NCBI RefSeq assembly: GCF_027497495.1
Contig: NZ_CP114205.1
Coordinates: forward strand, 8,220,048 to 8,284,047
Source of the DNA: Streptomyces tubercidicus
GTDB taxonomy: Bacteria > Actinomycetota > Actinomycetes > Streptomycetales > Streptomycetaceae
DNA length: 64,000 bases
Reading direction: 5' to 3'
The first letter of the stretch is position 1, and each line of letters starts with the position of its first letter. Positions 55,052-63,922 of this stretch are shown here, piece by piece. The notes beneath the pieces are model-generated. The model ran no database searches, was not told the DNA's origin, and saw nothing but the letters and a program-made list of their open reading frames with translations. A program made the position numbers and the translations under genes.

Positions 55052-55585
55052 ATGGTGGGCACCGAAGAGACCCGGCTGGTCGTACTGCGCGGCAACAGCG
55101 CCTCGGGCAAGTCGTCCGTCGCGGCCGGCCTCCGCGAGAGGTTCGGCCGCGGGCTGGCCCTGGTCGGCCAGGACAACCTCCGCCGCATCGTGCTCCGCGA
55201 GCGGGACCGGCCCGGCGCCGCGAACATCGGCCTGATCGACCTGACCGCCCGCTACGCCCTGGACGCCGGCTATCACGTCGTGGTCGAAGGCATCCTCTAC
55301 GCCGACCGCTACGGCGACATGCTCGCCCAGCTGCGCGCCGACCACCGCGGCCCGACCCACGGCTACTACCTGGACGTGCCGTTCGATGAAACCCTCACCC
55401 GGCATGCCACCAAGCCGATCGCCGATGACGTCAACGAGACGCAACTGCGCGACTGGTACCGGCCGCGCGATCTGCTGCCCGATGGCATCGAGACCGTGAT
55501 CGGCGCCGACAGCGCCCTGCACGAGACCACCGACCGCATCATGCTCGACAACGGCCTGGCCCACCTCCCCGCACTGGACCGCTGA
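55052..55585 (+). CDS. P-loop kinase (AAA/zeta-toxin-like nucleotide-binding fold)
   Basis: 177 residues. Walker A RGNSASGKSSVAAGL is near the N-terminus, then LALVGQDNLRRIVLRERDRPG, LDAGYHVVVEGILYADRYGDML (Walker B-like), a lid with arginines (RHATKPIAD) and RDWYRPRDLLP. The pattern matches a Streptomyces family annotated simply as kinase, related to antibiotic and shikimate-type small-molecule kinases and to zeta toxins. The phosphate acceptor is unknown. ATG 55052 is taken; GTG 55049 is adjacent and in frame, and the frame is open upstream to 54851. No antitoxin-like partner is visible, so a toxin role is not supported. Confidence 0.85.
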   Translation: MVGTEETRLVVLRGNSASGKSSVAAGLRERFGRGLALVGQDNLRRIVLRERDRPGAANIGLIDLTARYALDAGYHVVVEGILYADRYGDMLAQLRADHRGPTHGYYLDVPFDETLTRHATKPIADDVNETQLRDWYRPRDLLPDGIETVIGADSALHETTDRIMLDNGLAHLPALDR

Positions 55586-55840
55586 CCGGAGCACCGTCGC
55601 GACAGACCTTAGCCGTTACCCGCCGGCACCCGGCGTCCGCCGGCAGCACGCGACCCTGGAATCCGCCCTGTGGCGCCCCTGGCTCTCGTAGCGTTGCGGG
55701 CGTCATGCCCCGTCCACGCCGAACTCCCGCAGCGCGTCCTGCTCTTCCTCGTTCTCAAGTGGCGCTCACCACCTTGCCCCAGACCCAGCCCTGCGCCGTG
55801 GCCCCTTGACCAGGGGTCTGCCGCGCAGTGGGTTGTACTC
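55586..55840. other. Gene-free gap
   Basis: 255 bases between the kinase gene and a minus-strand remnant. It contains ACCCGCCGGCACCCGGCGTCCGCCGG-type GC-rich partial inverted repeats at about 55619-55644 that may terminate the kinase transcript. No coding sequence is seen. Confidence 0.4.
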
Positions 55841-56060
55841 CTAGCGGCGCAGGAGCGGATCGACGGTCATCCGGGCCCGGTCGTTTTCCTGCCGGAAGGC
55901 GGCCATGTCGGTCACGAAGTGCTTCTCGGCCACCGACATGACGGTCGCGGGCGGGACCTCTGCTTCCCCCGCCAGTACGCGACGCTGCGCAAGGTAGTCG
56001 GCCATGGAAGCGCGCTGGACAACCCGTGCCCGTTCCAGATCGGCCAGCTCCCAGCCGCGT
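55841..56060 (-). pseudogene. Short coherent coding remnant, unknown family
   Basis: Minus strand, about 72 codons without a stop: RGWELADLERARVVQRASMADYLAQRRVLAG, EAEVPPATVMSVAEKHFVTDM, AAFRQENDRARMTVDPLLRR, ending at TAG 55841. Codon usage is normal Streptomyces. An internal ATG at 56005 could start a 55-residue protein but lacks a Shine-Dalgarno sequence. It looks like the C-terminal end of a larger helical protein whose front part has been lost or shifted into another frame at about 56060. Confidence 0.4.
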
Positions 56061-56095
56061 GAAGTCGAGGACAGCCGGGACAGTGCGTAGGCCCA

Positions 56096-58380
56096 TCACC
56101 TATTTTCGGCGATGCGGTTGTTGAGGTCCCGGATGGTGTCGGCTGCGGCGGCGCTGTGAAGCGGATGATTGAGGTACGTCCTCAGCAGGGGCAACGAGGA
56201 GTGGTCTCCGCTGCGGGCGAGGAGGCGCATCACGAAGGTACCGCGCTCCTGGCGGAGGGGGAGCGAGAAGAGTGAGGTGAGGCGCTCGGGGCTGGTCAGC
56301 GCGTGGTGCAGGACGGTGCGGGTCTGGGAAGGGAAGGCGTCCACGATGCGGCCCAGCGCGCTGGTGCGGATGTCCTGGGCAAACTGGGCTGCGTATGGGA
56401 ACTGGTGGAAGGGGTCCACGGCGGCGTCGAGCAGGCGGGTGGTGAGACCGTCCCACAGTGGTGCGCAGCGCAGAGTTCGCTCCTCTCCGCTGGGACCGGG
56501 GCGACTGAGCCAGAACAGGATCTGGCCGTAGCAGCGCCAGGCGTCGGCGTCCTTCCCCGCATGGTCGGCCAGCAGCGGGGGAGGGGCAGCGAGGCGGGTT
56601 GCGCAGCCTTCGATGCCTAGGAGGTGGCAGCCCACGGCGCTTTGCCGAAACGGGTCCTGCAGCTCCAGATGGGAGGCCCAGTACCGGAAGGCCGGCAGCG
56701 CTGCCGGGTCCTGGGAACGTATGAGCTCTTTCAAGAAGACATCAGTGAAGAAACTGGTGTCCCCTTCGCGGACGGCGAGGACTGTCAGCGCGATGCGTTC
56801 CGCCGGCTCCAGAGCCTCAACTGCCTCGGTGAAAGGCGCGGCGATGACATCCTCGAACCGGCTCACGAGGATGCCCTTTGCCCGAGCATGGGCGTTGGGA
56901 TGCTGCGGGTCGGCGAGCAGGAGACGGATCTCCTGGGTGATGTCACGGACGTTGCAGGGCGAGCTGATCTTGCCGTAGATGTGAAGGGCGTCGACGAGCG
57001 CGGTCGACACAAAAGGGTCATCGGTGTGCACCTCGTCAAGAAGCTCGGTCACCGCAGCAGCGGTGGCTGCGGTGGCCGTGCTGCGGATGCCGGTAAGCAT
57101 GCCGAGAGCAGCGAATCGCAGATGGTAGGCACCCGATGCCCAGGCCAGAGAGAAGACTTTCGGCGCCAACGCCGCCGCCTCAGCATCGTTGGCATACCGC
57201 AGCAGGGCGCACAGCAGGACCATTAGGCCGATGTCTCTGGCCTCCAGGGACGCCCCCACTGGCTCAGCTTGGCCGCCGTCGCCGGCTGGTGGCGGCTGCG
57301 CCGCGACCAGGCTAGCCGGGCCGCGTGCGTGATCCGGCAGGCCGGCAGCCGCTCGGAACTCTCCCGTACCCCGTCGGCGAGGGCAGCGGCGATCAGCGCC
57401 GGTACCGCGTGGCGATACCCTGCCGCGCCATGGTTCGCGCCGCGCCGGAACGCCTCGTCAGTCTGGCGCATGAGCTGGGCCAGCGGTTCCAGAAGGCGCC
57501 CGTCGCTGGCCGTGGCGCCGACCGCATGGAACACCGCCTGCTCGTACCTGCTCGACGACTTGTCCGGCACCACCATGTACATGAAGTCCGACTCACACAC
57601 GACCTGGCTGGCCGCCATAACCGTCACGGCTTCCTCAAGGCAGCGCCTCCCCTCCGCCAAGGCCACCTGATCGGCCACCGGGCCCAGCCGCCCGTACAGT
57701 GCGCCGATCAGGAACTCTTCGTCGGGCAGCTCCCGGAGCAGATCGCGTACGGTGCCCGGATCGCTGTGCAACGGCACAGCCCACGCTGCCAAGTCTCTGC
57801 GGTGCGGCTGCCGAAGCTCGCCGGCCAGCTCCTGAGCAGCCGTACACCGCCACACCAACGCGTCCGCGGTCAGGAACTGGGTGTACCACTCATGCCGGAA
57901 CTGAAGGCGCTGGCCTTGAACCCGCACCAGCGGCGATCCCAGTGCCTGATCCACCACTTCAGCCGCGGCGCTGGCTACCGGCAGCTGAGCGGCACTGCGC
58001 TGGGCCTGTCCCAGAGGCAACCACCCAGTCAAGTCCTGGTCCATCAGCAGCGCCCAATGGTGCAGCACCTGCCGCACCCCCGTAGGCTGCGCAGTGCCCT
58101 GCAACTGCTCGTGCACAGAGGCATCCAGCAGCTGCCCGCGTCCGGCGAACTCGGGCAACCGCCCGGCCACGCGAGCCGCCAGAGCCAGCTCGAAGGCGCT
58201 GCCGAACGCGGCGTACTGATCCTCCCCGAATTCCTGCTGCTCCAGGTTCGCCCCATAGGAGCGCAGCAGCGCTCGGCGCTGCCCCGGGGCGGGATCGACG
58301 ATAGCCGCTGACCGCTGTGCCCCCGCCCGCGGCGACAGCGTCACCGCTTGCATCCACGCTGACAGGTCGAGCCCGAGCAC
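56096..58380 (-). pseudogene. STAND/NACHT-type protein C-terminal region with a single-base frameshift
   Basis: Two long minus-strand frames overlap at 57223-57259 and join naturally. The first ends ...ATAAKLSQWG-RPWRP; the second continues ASLEARDIGLMVLLCALLRYAND in the next frame. One missing G in a G5 run at about 57253-57257 (CAGTGGGGGCGTCC) explains this. Together they give ~750 residues of helical-repeat sequence: DPAPGQRRALLRSYGANLEQQEFG.DQYAAFGSAFELALAARVAGRLPEFAGRGQLLDASVHEQL, FRHEWYTQFLTADALVWRC, then HEAT/TPR-like helices. The part resembles the region after the NTPase core of NACHT/STAND proteins; no Walker A is present. At the 5' side the frame is also interrupted: ATG 58430 (MSDEVASGVAGAP) is in a different frame. 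A second indel and loss of the NTPase core are therefore likely. Confidence 0.6.
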
Positions 58381-58563
58381 CAGCGCCGGCCAGGAAGCGG
58401 GGCGCCCGCCACGCCCGACGCCACTTCATCGCTCATCGAGCCTTCCACATGTCACATTGAGGGCTAGCGGCTCAAGTCGATCCCGGTGCCAGCGCTACTG
58501 CCTTGGCCACGAGCGGTCGCGTTCCCGGTCTGCTCCGCGTAGGCCGGCCGACTGCCCGCGCCG

Positions 58564-58923
58564 TCAGGCCGCCGAATTCCCGTATGCGCCGTCCACCCCA
58601 CCGCTTGCCTCAGCCTGTCCTGTCCGCACCACCGCATCCCGAGCCCCGGCCGCCGATGGCGAGGCCGACTGCACCCACGCCCACACCAAAGCGCCCACGC
58701 CGGCCGCGGCCTGAACCGAAGCCCCCACCAACTGCCCAGCATCCGGCCCATCAAGCAGCCAGAGCACCGGAGTCGAGACGATCCCCAACACGGCGGCGAC
58801 CAGCACCGTGATTCTCCACCTCTGCGACAGGCTCCACCCCTCCTCACCCACTCCTCCGCGCTCCACAGCTGGACCACCACCATCAGGCGTACGCCACTGT
58901 GCAGGACGACCCCTAGGCAACAC
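58564..58923 (-). CDS. Small two-helix membrane protein
   Basis: 119 residues. After a polar N-terminus (1-33) there are two hydrophobic segments: ITVLVAAVLGIVSTPVLWLL (about 38-57) and LVGASVQAAAGVGALVWAWV (about 65-84). A polar Ala/Gly/Ser-rich tail follows. It lies upstream of the broken STAND-type gene in the same direction (183 bases between), a position where small membrane partners of STAND proteins often occur. No family recognised. The start ATG 58923 is the longest choice and lacks a strong Shine-Dalgarno sequence; internal starts are possible. Confidence 0.6.
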   Translation of the reverse strand: MLPRGRPAQWRTPDGGGPAVERGGVGEEGWSLSQRWRITVLVAAVLGIVSTPVLWLLDGPDAGQLVGASVQAAAGVGALVWAWVQSASPSAAGARDAVVRTGQAEASGGVDGAYGNSAA

Positions 58924-58953
58924 AGTTCCCCCCCGGTACGCCTGCGGACCTAG

Positions 58954-59829
58954 GCCCTATCTCTTTGATGGGTTGGTCAGTTGATCGGATGTGTCCGTCC
59001 GATTAGCGATCACTGATGCGATGTGGGACCGGATCGCGCCGCTGATGCCGGCCGATCCGGTCCGCGGCAGGCGGTGGGCCGACACCGCCGCACCCTCGAG
59101 GCCATCGCCTGGAAGTACCGCACCAATTCGCCCTGGCGAGACCTGCCCGACGAGCTCGGCCCGTTCCAGACCGCCCACAAACGGCTGATCAGATGGGCCG
59201 TCAACGGCACCTGGCCGAAGATCCTGACCGCCGTCCTCGCGGCTGCGGACGCCGATGACGACATCGGCTGGACCGTATCGGTGGACTCTACAGTCGTCCG
59301 AGCCCACCAACACGCTGCCGGAGCACGCAAAAGGGGGCCGAAGGCCGCAGTGAGCCAGCCGAACACGCGCTCGGACGCTCACGAGGCGGCTTGAGCACCA
59401 AGGTCCACCTGGCCGCCGACGGCCACGCACGGCCCCTGTCCCTGACCGCCACCGCGGGCCAGGCCGGTGACCGCGCCGGCCTTCGAGGCCGTCATGACCC
59501 GCATCCGCGTTCCACGATGCGGCCCAGGCAGGCCCCGGACCCGACCATTGGCTGTGCTCGCGGACCGGGCCTACTCCTCCCGCGCCATCCGAGCCCACCT
59601 GCGGCGACGAGGGATCCGTGCGGTCATTCCGCAGCCGTCCGACCAGGTCGGCCCGGTCTTCGACCAAGAGGCCTACAAGCAGCGCAACACCGTCGAACGG
59701 TGCATCAACCGCCTCAAGCAGTGGCGCGGCCTGGCCATGCGATGCGACAAACTCGCCATCGCCTACCAGGCCGCCCTCCACCTCGCCGCCATCCCCATCT
59801 GGGCACGACGATGACCAAGGAGACAGAAC
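58954..59829 (+). mobile_element. IS5-family insertion sequence (IS427-like), flanked by CTAG duplications
   Basis: 876 bp with imperfect ends: left GCCCTATCTCTTTGAT, right (complement) GTTCTGTCTCCTTGGT, 11 of 16 identical. Directly outside both ends is CTAG (58950-58953 and 59830-59833), the target duplication expected for the IS427 group of IS5. The wider flanks GAC and GTC restore the pre-insertion site GACCTAGGTC. Confidence 0.85.
58991..59814 (+). pseudogene. IS5-family transposase, frameshifted
   Basis: Three plus frames together form one DDE transposase. The first is VRLAITDAMWDRIAPLMPADPVRGRRWADT (from GTG 58991). The second is HRRTLEAIAWKYRTNSPWRDLPDELGPFQTAHKRLIRWAVNGTWPKIL...TVSVDSTVVRAHQHAAGARKRGPK (59090-59394). 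The third begins STKVHLAADGHARPLSLTATAGQAGD, after which a further shift leads to LAVLADRAYSSRAIRAHLRRRGIRAVIPQP...RNTVERCINRLKQWRGLAMRCDKLAIAYQAALHLA (to 59814). The DDE residues are D in VSVDSTVV, D in LADRAY and E in NTVERC. IS427-group elements sometimes use one programmed frameshift between two ORFs, but at least three changes here indicate decay or sequence error. Confidence 0.8.
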
Positions 59830-60017
59830 CTAGGTCTGCGCTGAGCTGGCGCTTCGTGGTCACGCATATTCCGATAATTCAGCCGAGCACACAGCACGAA
59901 TGCCACTGGCCCATGCCCATTCTCCCGAACAGAATCTGACAGACTTTCCACGCGTGCAGCAAATTCCTACCACTGTGACCCCAAGAATCCTCACGGACCC
60001 ATTGCACACGCCATGAG

Positions 60018-61913
60018 CTACCCCTCCTCGCACACCTCATCAGGACTACGCGAAGCAGCTGGGTTACCTTGCGAGCGTCGCACCTGCTCACACCACTCAG
60101 CGAGGTGAGCGACCAGAGCAGGGGGCCACGCCCAGGGCACGTCCACCCCCGACGACTGCGGACAAGCGGCATGAAGAATCACGTCGTCGGCCGCAGCGGG
60201 AAGTCGGCGCCTGGACCAGTCGAGCTCACCAGGCCCAACCGGAGACGGCAAGCAGCTGTCACAGCCCGTGGCGAACTGCGAACTGCTGATCATCAGCTCC
60301 AACGACGTAGGACGCGGCCCCCCAGAGCGGTCTGACGACACTGCAGGACCGAGGAGATGTGCAGACTCCAGCACCTGCGTGGGAGGAAGCCAACGAGAGC
60401 CGGGCATGGTTTGCCGAAACCCAGCAAGCACAGCTCTCACCTCCTCGACTCTTCCGCAAAGCAACCAGCCGCCACCACACCGAGAAACAATCTGAACAAC
60501 TGTTTCCCGTTCGGGAAAGCCGCTCTCTCGAAGAGCTGCTGATGGATAATTCAGCGCCTCCAAGCCCGTAGCCCCCGCAAGCGTAAAAGCATCAAACACG
60601 GCAGGCTGCTGCGCTCCCATGCACCTACGGCCAGCCTGCACCGCACGGGATTCTTCGCGGGGATATGCGGCCTTCCTGCGGCACTTGGGACAACGGCACC
60701 GCCGCGGAATTCCGGAAGATGGCTGCCTCTCCAGCACAGTGGCCTGAGCTTCCTGCCGCCACTCTTGGACTGCTTCAGCAGACAACACTCTGACGAAGTC
60801 AAACAGCTTCCCAGGCTCCGACATTATGGTCCGCTTGCCCGGAGTACCCGCACTTGCGGAAAAAGGTAGCCGCGCAGAACCTGACGCGGTGCCGGGTGGT
60901 GAATTCCTTTGCGTTGACCACAAGTCTGGCAAGCACATCACCAATGAATCCGGCACAGTCGATTCAGCAGCAAGCCGCATCCCCGTGTCCATTCGATACG
61001 TACCGCGATTTTCTTCCCTCCGGACGTCGGGAATTCTCCTACCAACCTGGCGTCCCCAGCCCCGCCGAGACACATACAGGTCCAGCAAAAGCTCCGACCT
61101 CCTCAGCGTCTCCAAGCGCTCACCCCGTGGAGAGGACAGAGGCCACAACACGGATCCCCAAGCATCTGATTGGGCCCGCGAAACCCGTAGTGACCACAGC
61201 ATGACCGCTACGTTTTTAACAGCCGAATCGAACATCTCCTCCGACGGCCGGCAGGCCGCCGAAGACTCTGCTGCGTCACCACGTCGTTGCCGCGGCGGCT
61301 GAAACTTCGGTGCCTTTGGCCGCAGATGAGTCCGCAGCCGAGCGAGCCGGGCGATGAGTTCCGGGAAGAACTCCCCGTCCTGCGGCTCGTAATCCTCCTG
61401 GGCCGCCAGCACGACGGTGTCCAAGACAGAGGCAGCAGCCTCGGCCGATGGGCACAGCAACTCCACAGTGCCCCGCAAGGAACCCTCAACGGAGCCGAGA
61501 AGGACTCCATCCAGCAGCTGCCGCGCGTCACCATGACCCCACTGGGCCGCCCGTACGAGCACACCGAGCACCTGCGCCACCTCGCGCGTCCAGACGCGAT
61601 CACCCCCAGCCTCTTCCTCAGCCGCATCGGCACGACGCAGGACCCACACAGCAAGCCGGAACGCACTGCCGGGATGCTCCTGGCCACCAGCGAGGGCGAA
61701 CCACTCCCAGGCGCGCGCCAGGTCCCCCCGCCGCAACGCGCGGGACCCCATCACATAGGCAGTGTTAGCCCTCTGGCGCTCCCTGGGCACCGGCTCGTCA
61801 GCCGAGCCCTGGGATCGTCCGGACGGCCAGTCGCCGTCCGGACGATCCCAGTAGTCGGTCGGCCCTGCCAGCCAGGCCGACAGCTCCCTGTAAGCCATGA
61901 CCTGATTTCCCAT
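60018..61913 (-). CDS. Unknown protein, third gene of the telomere-proximal operon
   Basis: 631 residues from ATG 61913, which has GGAGGAG six bases upstream; the frame is open to 61964 but that start lacks a ribosome-binding site. Residues ~40-200 look like tetratricopeptide/Sel1-type helices (ALRRGDLARAWEWFALAGGQEHPGSAFRLAVWVLRRA; LVRAAQWGHGDARQLLDGVLLG). The centre contains a basic Cys cluster CRCPKCRRKAAYP at about 415-430, possibly metal binding. The C-terminal part (LEALNYPSAALRESGFPERETVVQIVSRCGGGWLLCGRVEEVRAVLAGFRQ) is an alpha/beta domain I do not recognise. It follows the sigma-like gene by 51 bases on the same strand, suggesting that the sigma-like factor and this protein act together. 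Confidence 0.65.
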   Translation of the reverse strand: MGNQVMAYRELSAWLAGPTDYWDRPDGDWPSGRSQGSADEPVPRERQRANTAYVMGSRALRRGDLARAWEWFALAGGQEHPGSAFRLAVWVLRRADAAEEEAGGDRVWTREVAQVLGVLVRAAQWGHGDARQLLDGVLLGSVEGSLRGTVELLCPSAEAAASVLDTVVLAAQEDYEPQDGEFFPELIARLARLRTHLRPKAPKFQPPRQRRGDAAESSAACRPSEEMFDSAVKNVAVMLWSLRVSRAQSDAWGSVLWPLSSPRGERLETLRRSELLLDLYVSRRGWGRQVGRRIPDVRREENRGTYRMDTGMRLAAESTVPDSLVMCLPDLWSTQRNSPPGTASGSARLPFSASAGTPGKRTIMSEPGKLFDFVRVLSAEAVQEWRQEAQATVLERQPSSGIPRRCRCPKCRRKAAYPREESRAVQAGRRCMGAQQPAVFDAFTLAGATGLEALNYPSAALRESGFPERETVVQIVSRCGGGWLLCGRVEEVRAVLAGFRQTMPGSRWLPPTQVLESAHLLGPAVSSDRSGGPRPTSLELMISSSQFATGCDSCLPSPVGPGELDWSRRRLPAAADDVILHAACPQSSGVDVPWAWPPALVAHLAEWCEQVRRSQGNPAASRSPDEVCEEG

Positions 61914-61964
61914 ACGCGCTCCTCCCAGCGTACGAACCCTCCACATGCGTCCCTTGGCGCGCAT

Positions 61965-62585
61965 CTACCGCTCACCACGTTGGGCCTGAGGTGGCTTCAT
62001 ATGCCCTGGCCGGACGTATTCCGTGAGCTCTGCCCGTAACGCCGTAACCCCGCGACTGCGCTGCTGATACACCGCGTTCTTCTTGATCCCCAGGTCCGAA
62101 GCAATCTGGTCGTCGCCATCCCCACGGCCCTGCCGTGCGAGCACCTCACGACACTGCGGCGCCGCAATCTGCACGGTCGCCTGGTCAACGAGGTCCCATA
62201 TCTCCTCGTCGCGCTTGTCCCGCCCAGCACTCTGCGCCTCCTGGCCCTCGACCGCCGCATCGGTGGGAGCCGGCGGATCCAGGAGATCGAGAACCTCCCC
62301 GGCCAGGAGCTCCGGCTTACGGCGCTCCATGTGGTCCAGCGCCTCACGTTCCGCGATCTTCTTCACATAAGCGACCGGCTGCCGTTCCGGATCGATGCCG
62401 CTCCGGAAGGCGATCAAGATCGCCGCATCCGTGAGCTCGAAGGCGTCAGCCTCATTCAGCTGCGGAAACTTGACCACCAGGTGCCGGCGGACCTTCCGCC
62501 GGATCGTGACGTACAGAGTCTGGCCGTCCGGGCCGAGGGCGCTGAACACGTCAGCACCCTCGGCCCGGTGGGACGAACCGCTCAC
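61965..62585 (-). CDS. Sigma-70-family-like protein near the telomere
   Basis: 206 residues. GTG 62585 overlaps the TGA of the upstream gene (GTGA), which fixes the start; the frame is open to 62639. Residues ~15-80 read LYVTIRRKVRRHLVVKFPQLNEADAFELTDAAILIAFRSGIDPERQPVAYVKKIAEREALDHMERRK. This matches sigma region 2 (..AfLri......D..RR-like). After an acidic linker, CREVLARQGRGDGDDQIASDLGIKKNAVYQQRSRGVTALRAEL is a region 4-type helix-turn-helix. The order and spacing are those of an ECF-type sigma factor, though divergence is high. It may direct transcription of this operon or be a non-sigma DNA-binding protein of the same fold. It is the second gene of the operon. Confidence 0.7.
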   Translation of the reverse strand: MSGSSHRAEGADVFSALGPDGQTLYVTIRRKVRRHLVVKFPQLNEADAFELTDAAILIAFRSGIDPERQPVAYVKKIAEREALDHMERRKPELLAGEVLDLLDPPAPTDAAVEGQEAQSAGRDKRDEEIWDLVDQATVQIAAPQCREVLARQGRGDGDDQIASDLGIKKNAVYQQRSRGVTALRAELTEYVRPGHMKPPQAQRGER

Positions 62586-62881
62586 CACAGCCAGTAGCCG
62601 TCCGTCCCACCGTCGGCGGGCCGACGCTCGATCCACCAAACGATCAGCCGGCTACCGTCTGCGGCCTCGTAGGAGAGGACCGCGCCCGGCGGCAGAATCT
62701 GCACGATCTCCGCCACCGAACTGGCCGCCACCACGGGTGGGTCAGACAGGACACAGGCAGCCTCAGACGGCTTACGGCCGAGCAACTGCTCGCGAAGCCG
62801 CACGAACCCGGGGCGGTGCCAGGAGCCGTACAACTCGACCCCCAGGGAGACCGCGGCCGGAAGGTACTCAAGGAAGGACAT
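62582..62881 (-). CDS. Small unknown protein, first gene of the telomere-proximal operon
   Basis: 99 residues: MSFLEYLPAAVSLGVELYGSWHRPGFVRLREQLL, then VVAASSVAEIVQILPPGAVLSYEAADGSRLIVWWIERRPADGGTDGYWLW. It has an amphipathic, partly hydrophobic N-terminus and a beta-rich Trp-containing C-terminus. There is no signal peptide with a cleavage site. ATG 62881 stands at the head of a minus-strand operon reading away from the replicon end, and its stop codon overlaps the sigma-like gene (GTGA). No family recognised. A role as regulator (for example anti-sigma-like) of the following sigma-like protein is possible from gene order only. Confidence 0.65.
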   Translation of the reverse strand: MSFLEYLPAAVSLGVELYGSWHRPGFVRLREQLLGRKPSEAACVLSDPPVVAASSVAEIVQILPPGAVLSYEAADGSRLIVWWIERRPADGGTDGYWLW

Positions 62882-63474
62882 CTGTCGGGAACCTCAGAGA
62901 GCTGGATAGGGGCATCACAGAACGCGTTCACCCCCTATAGGGCCCAGCCGCCCCAGTTCTTAACAGCCCAGCCAAAAAACTTCGAAGCCACACCAACCAC
63001 CCCAGCCCTGCAACGCACTGGAGCCCCCTCGTCCCCACTCACTCACGAGCCCGTCAGCACCACGAGACGCTCCCTAGGGGACCTACGGCTGAACAACAGT
63101 CCACTAGTCGGCCGCCAGCTTCAGCAGAGCCTGAAGCCCCGTCAGGGGCCTTGACGCACAAGCGCCATGTCTACACCCGCATGCCGGCTCTGAGCCAAGC
63201 CAACCGCACAGAGGCACCGTCAACCCCGGCCCACCCCACAAGAGAGCAACAGGGCACACAGTGGTCAGGAGACAGGTGAGGCCGAACTACAGCTCCCAGG
63301 CAACAGTGCCCCCTGCAGCGAAACCTGTAGCCCCGTCAGGGACCCCCGACTCATACGAGCCATGCCCACTACATCGCTCCCCACCAACACCCTCTGACCG
63401 TCCGCGGTCACACCCACCACCCGAGCTGAACGCTCCACTCAACAGAACACGACGCCTCCCTGGATAAACAACCT
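62882..63474. other. Subterminal non-coding region with scattered weak hairpins
   Basis: No gene. A CCCCGTCAGGGGC hairpin (63136-63149) and a TGACCG/CGGTCA hairpin around TCCG (63395-63410) lie here, plus a partial CCCGTCAGGG at 63332-63341. The upstream edge must contain the promoter of the minus-strand operon (transcription begins before 62881). Short open frames are unsupported. Confidence 0.6.
63136..63149. repeat. GTCA-loop hairpin (innermost)
   Basis: GCCCC and GGGGC arms around GTCA. It is the most internal clear member of the GTCA-loop hairpin series that continues to the end of the window. Confidence 0.65.
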
Positions 63475-63492
63475 GCCGATCGCCAGATCGGC
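63475..63492. repeat. Terminal-region hairpin with GCCA loop (inner copy)
   Basis: 7-bp arms GCCGATC/GATCGGC around GCCA. The same 16-base core recurs at 63692-63707. Confidence 0.85.
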
Positions 63493-63691
63493 ACCCTGCG
63501 AGTTTGGGGCACCCCTGTCCCAAATCCCATACAACAGAAAATAGTCAGGCTCCGGAAGAAAGGCTACCCCCGAGCCATAAAAGAAGTTCGGCCATCACCA
63601 AAAGAAAACGACTCGCAATTATTGAGGACGGCGCCAGCCGGACGGTACAAAAAGCAGTACTCTGAAATCAGATCTCAACAACCATACCCGA

Positions 63692-63707
63692 CCGATCGCC
63701 AGATCGG
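63692..63707. repeat. Terminal-region hairpin with GCCA loop (outer copy)
   Basis: 6-bp arms CCGATC/GATCGG around GCCA, identical in core to the hairpin at 63475-63492. Confidence 0.85.
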
Positions 63708-63775
63708 CTAACCTGAGACACCCTCAATACCTGCACCAAGAACCCGAGTTAGGCAACCTCAATGTTACATAAAAT

Positions 63776-63789
63776 GCCGCGTCAGCGGC
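63776..63789. repeat. GTCA-loop hairpin
   Basis: 5-bp arms GCCGC/GCGGC around GTCA. Confidence 0.8.
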
Positions 63790-63807
63790 CAACTAAAGAA
63801 GGAAAAT

Positions 63808-63832
63808 AATTGCGCCGTCAGGCGCCCCAATT
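63808..63832. repeat. GTCA-loop hairpin with bulge
   Basis: GCGCC/GGCGC arms around GTCA, extended by AATT/AATT after a CCC bulge on the 3' side. Confidence 0.75.
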
Positions 63833-63853
63833 CAAAAACCATAAACAAGAAAT

Positions 63854-63873
63854 GATTAGCCGTCAGGCTAATC
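63854..63873. repeat. GTCA-loop hairpin
   Basis: Perfect 8-bp arms GATTAGCC/GGCTAATC around GTCA. Confidence 0.9.
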
Positions 63874-63888
63874 AACACGCAAAATCAA

Positions 63889-63906
63889 GGGCCGCGTCAG
63901 CGGCCC
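63889..63906. repeat. GTCA-loop hairpin
   Basis: Perfect 7-bp arms GGGCCGC/GCGGCCC around GTCA. Confidence 0.9.
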
Positions 63907-63922
63907 GACATAAACCACAGAT

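Noticed and set aside
55052..55585. Zeta-type toxin of a toxin-antitoxin pair
   Set aside because: The P-loop kinase fold fits, but no small antitoxin gene lies next to it, so only a kinase is called.
61287..62039. 250-codon plus-strand frame near the right end
   Set aside because: Antisense to the 631-residue gene and the sigma-like gene; no motif and no ribosome-binding site.
63261..63523. Short open frames in the subterminal region
   Set aside because: They overlap hairpins and AT-rich spacer, lack ribosome-binding sites and show no coding bias.
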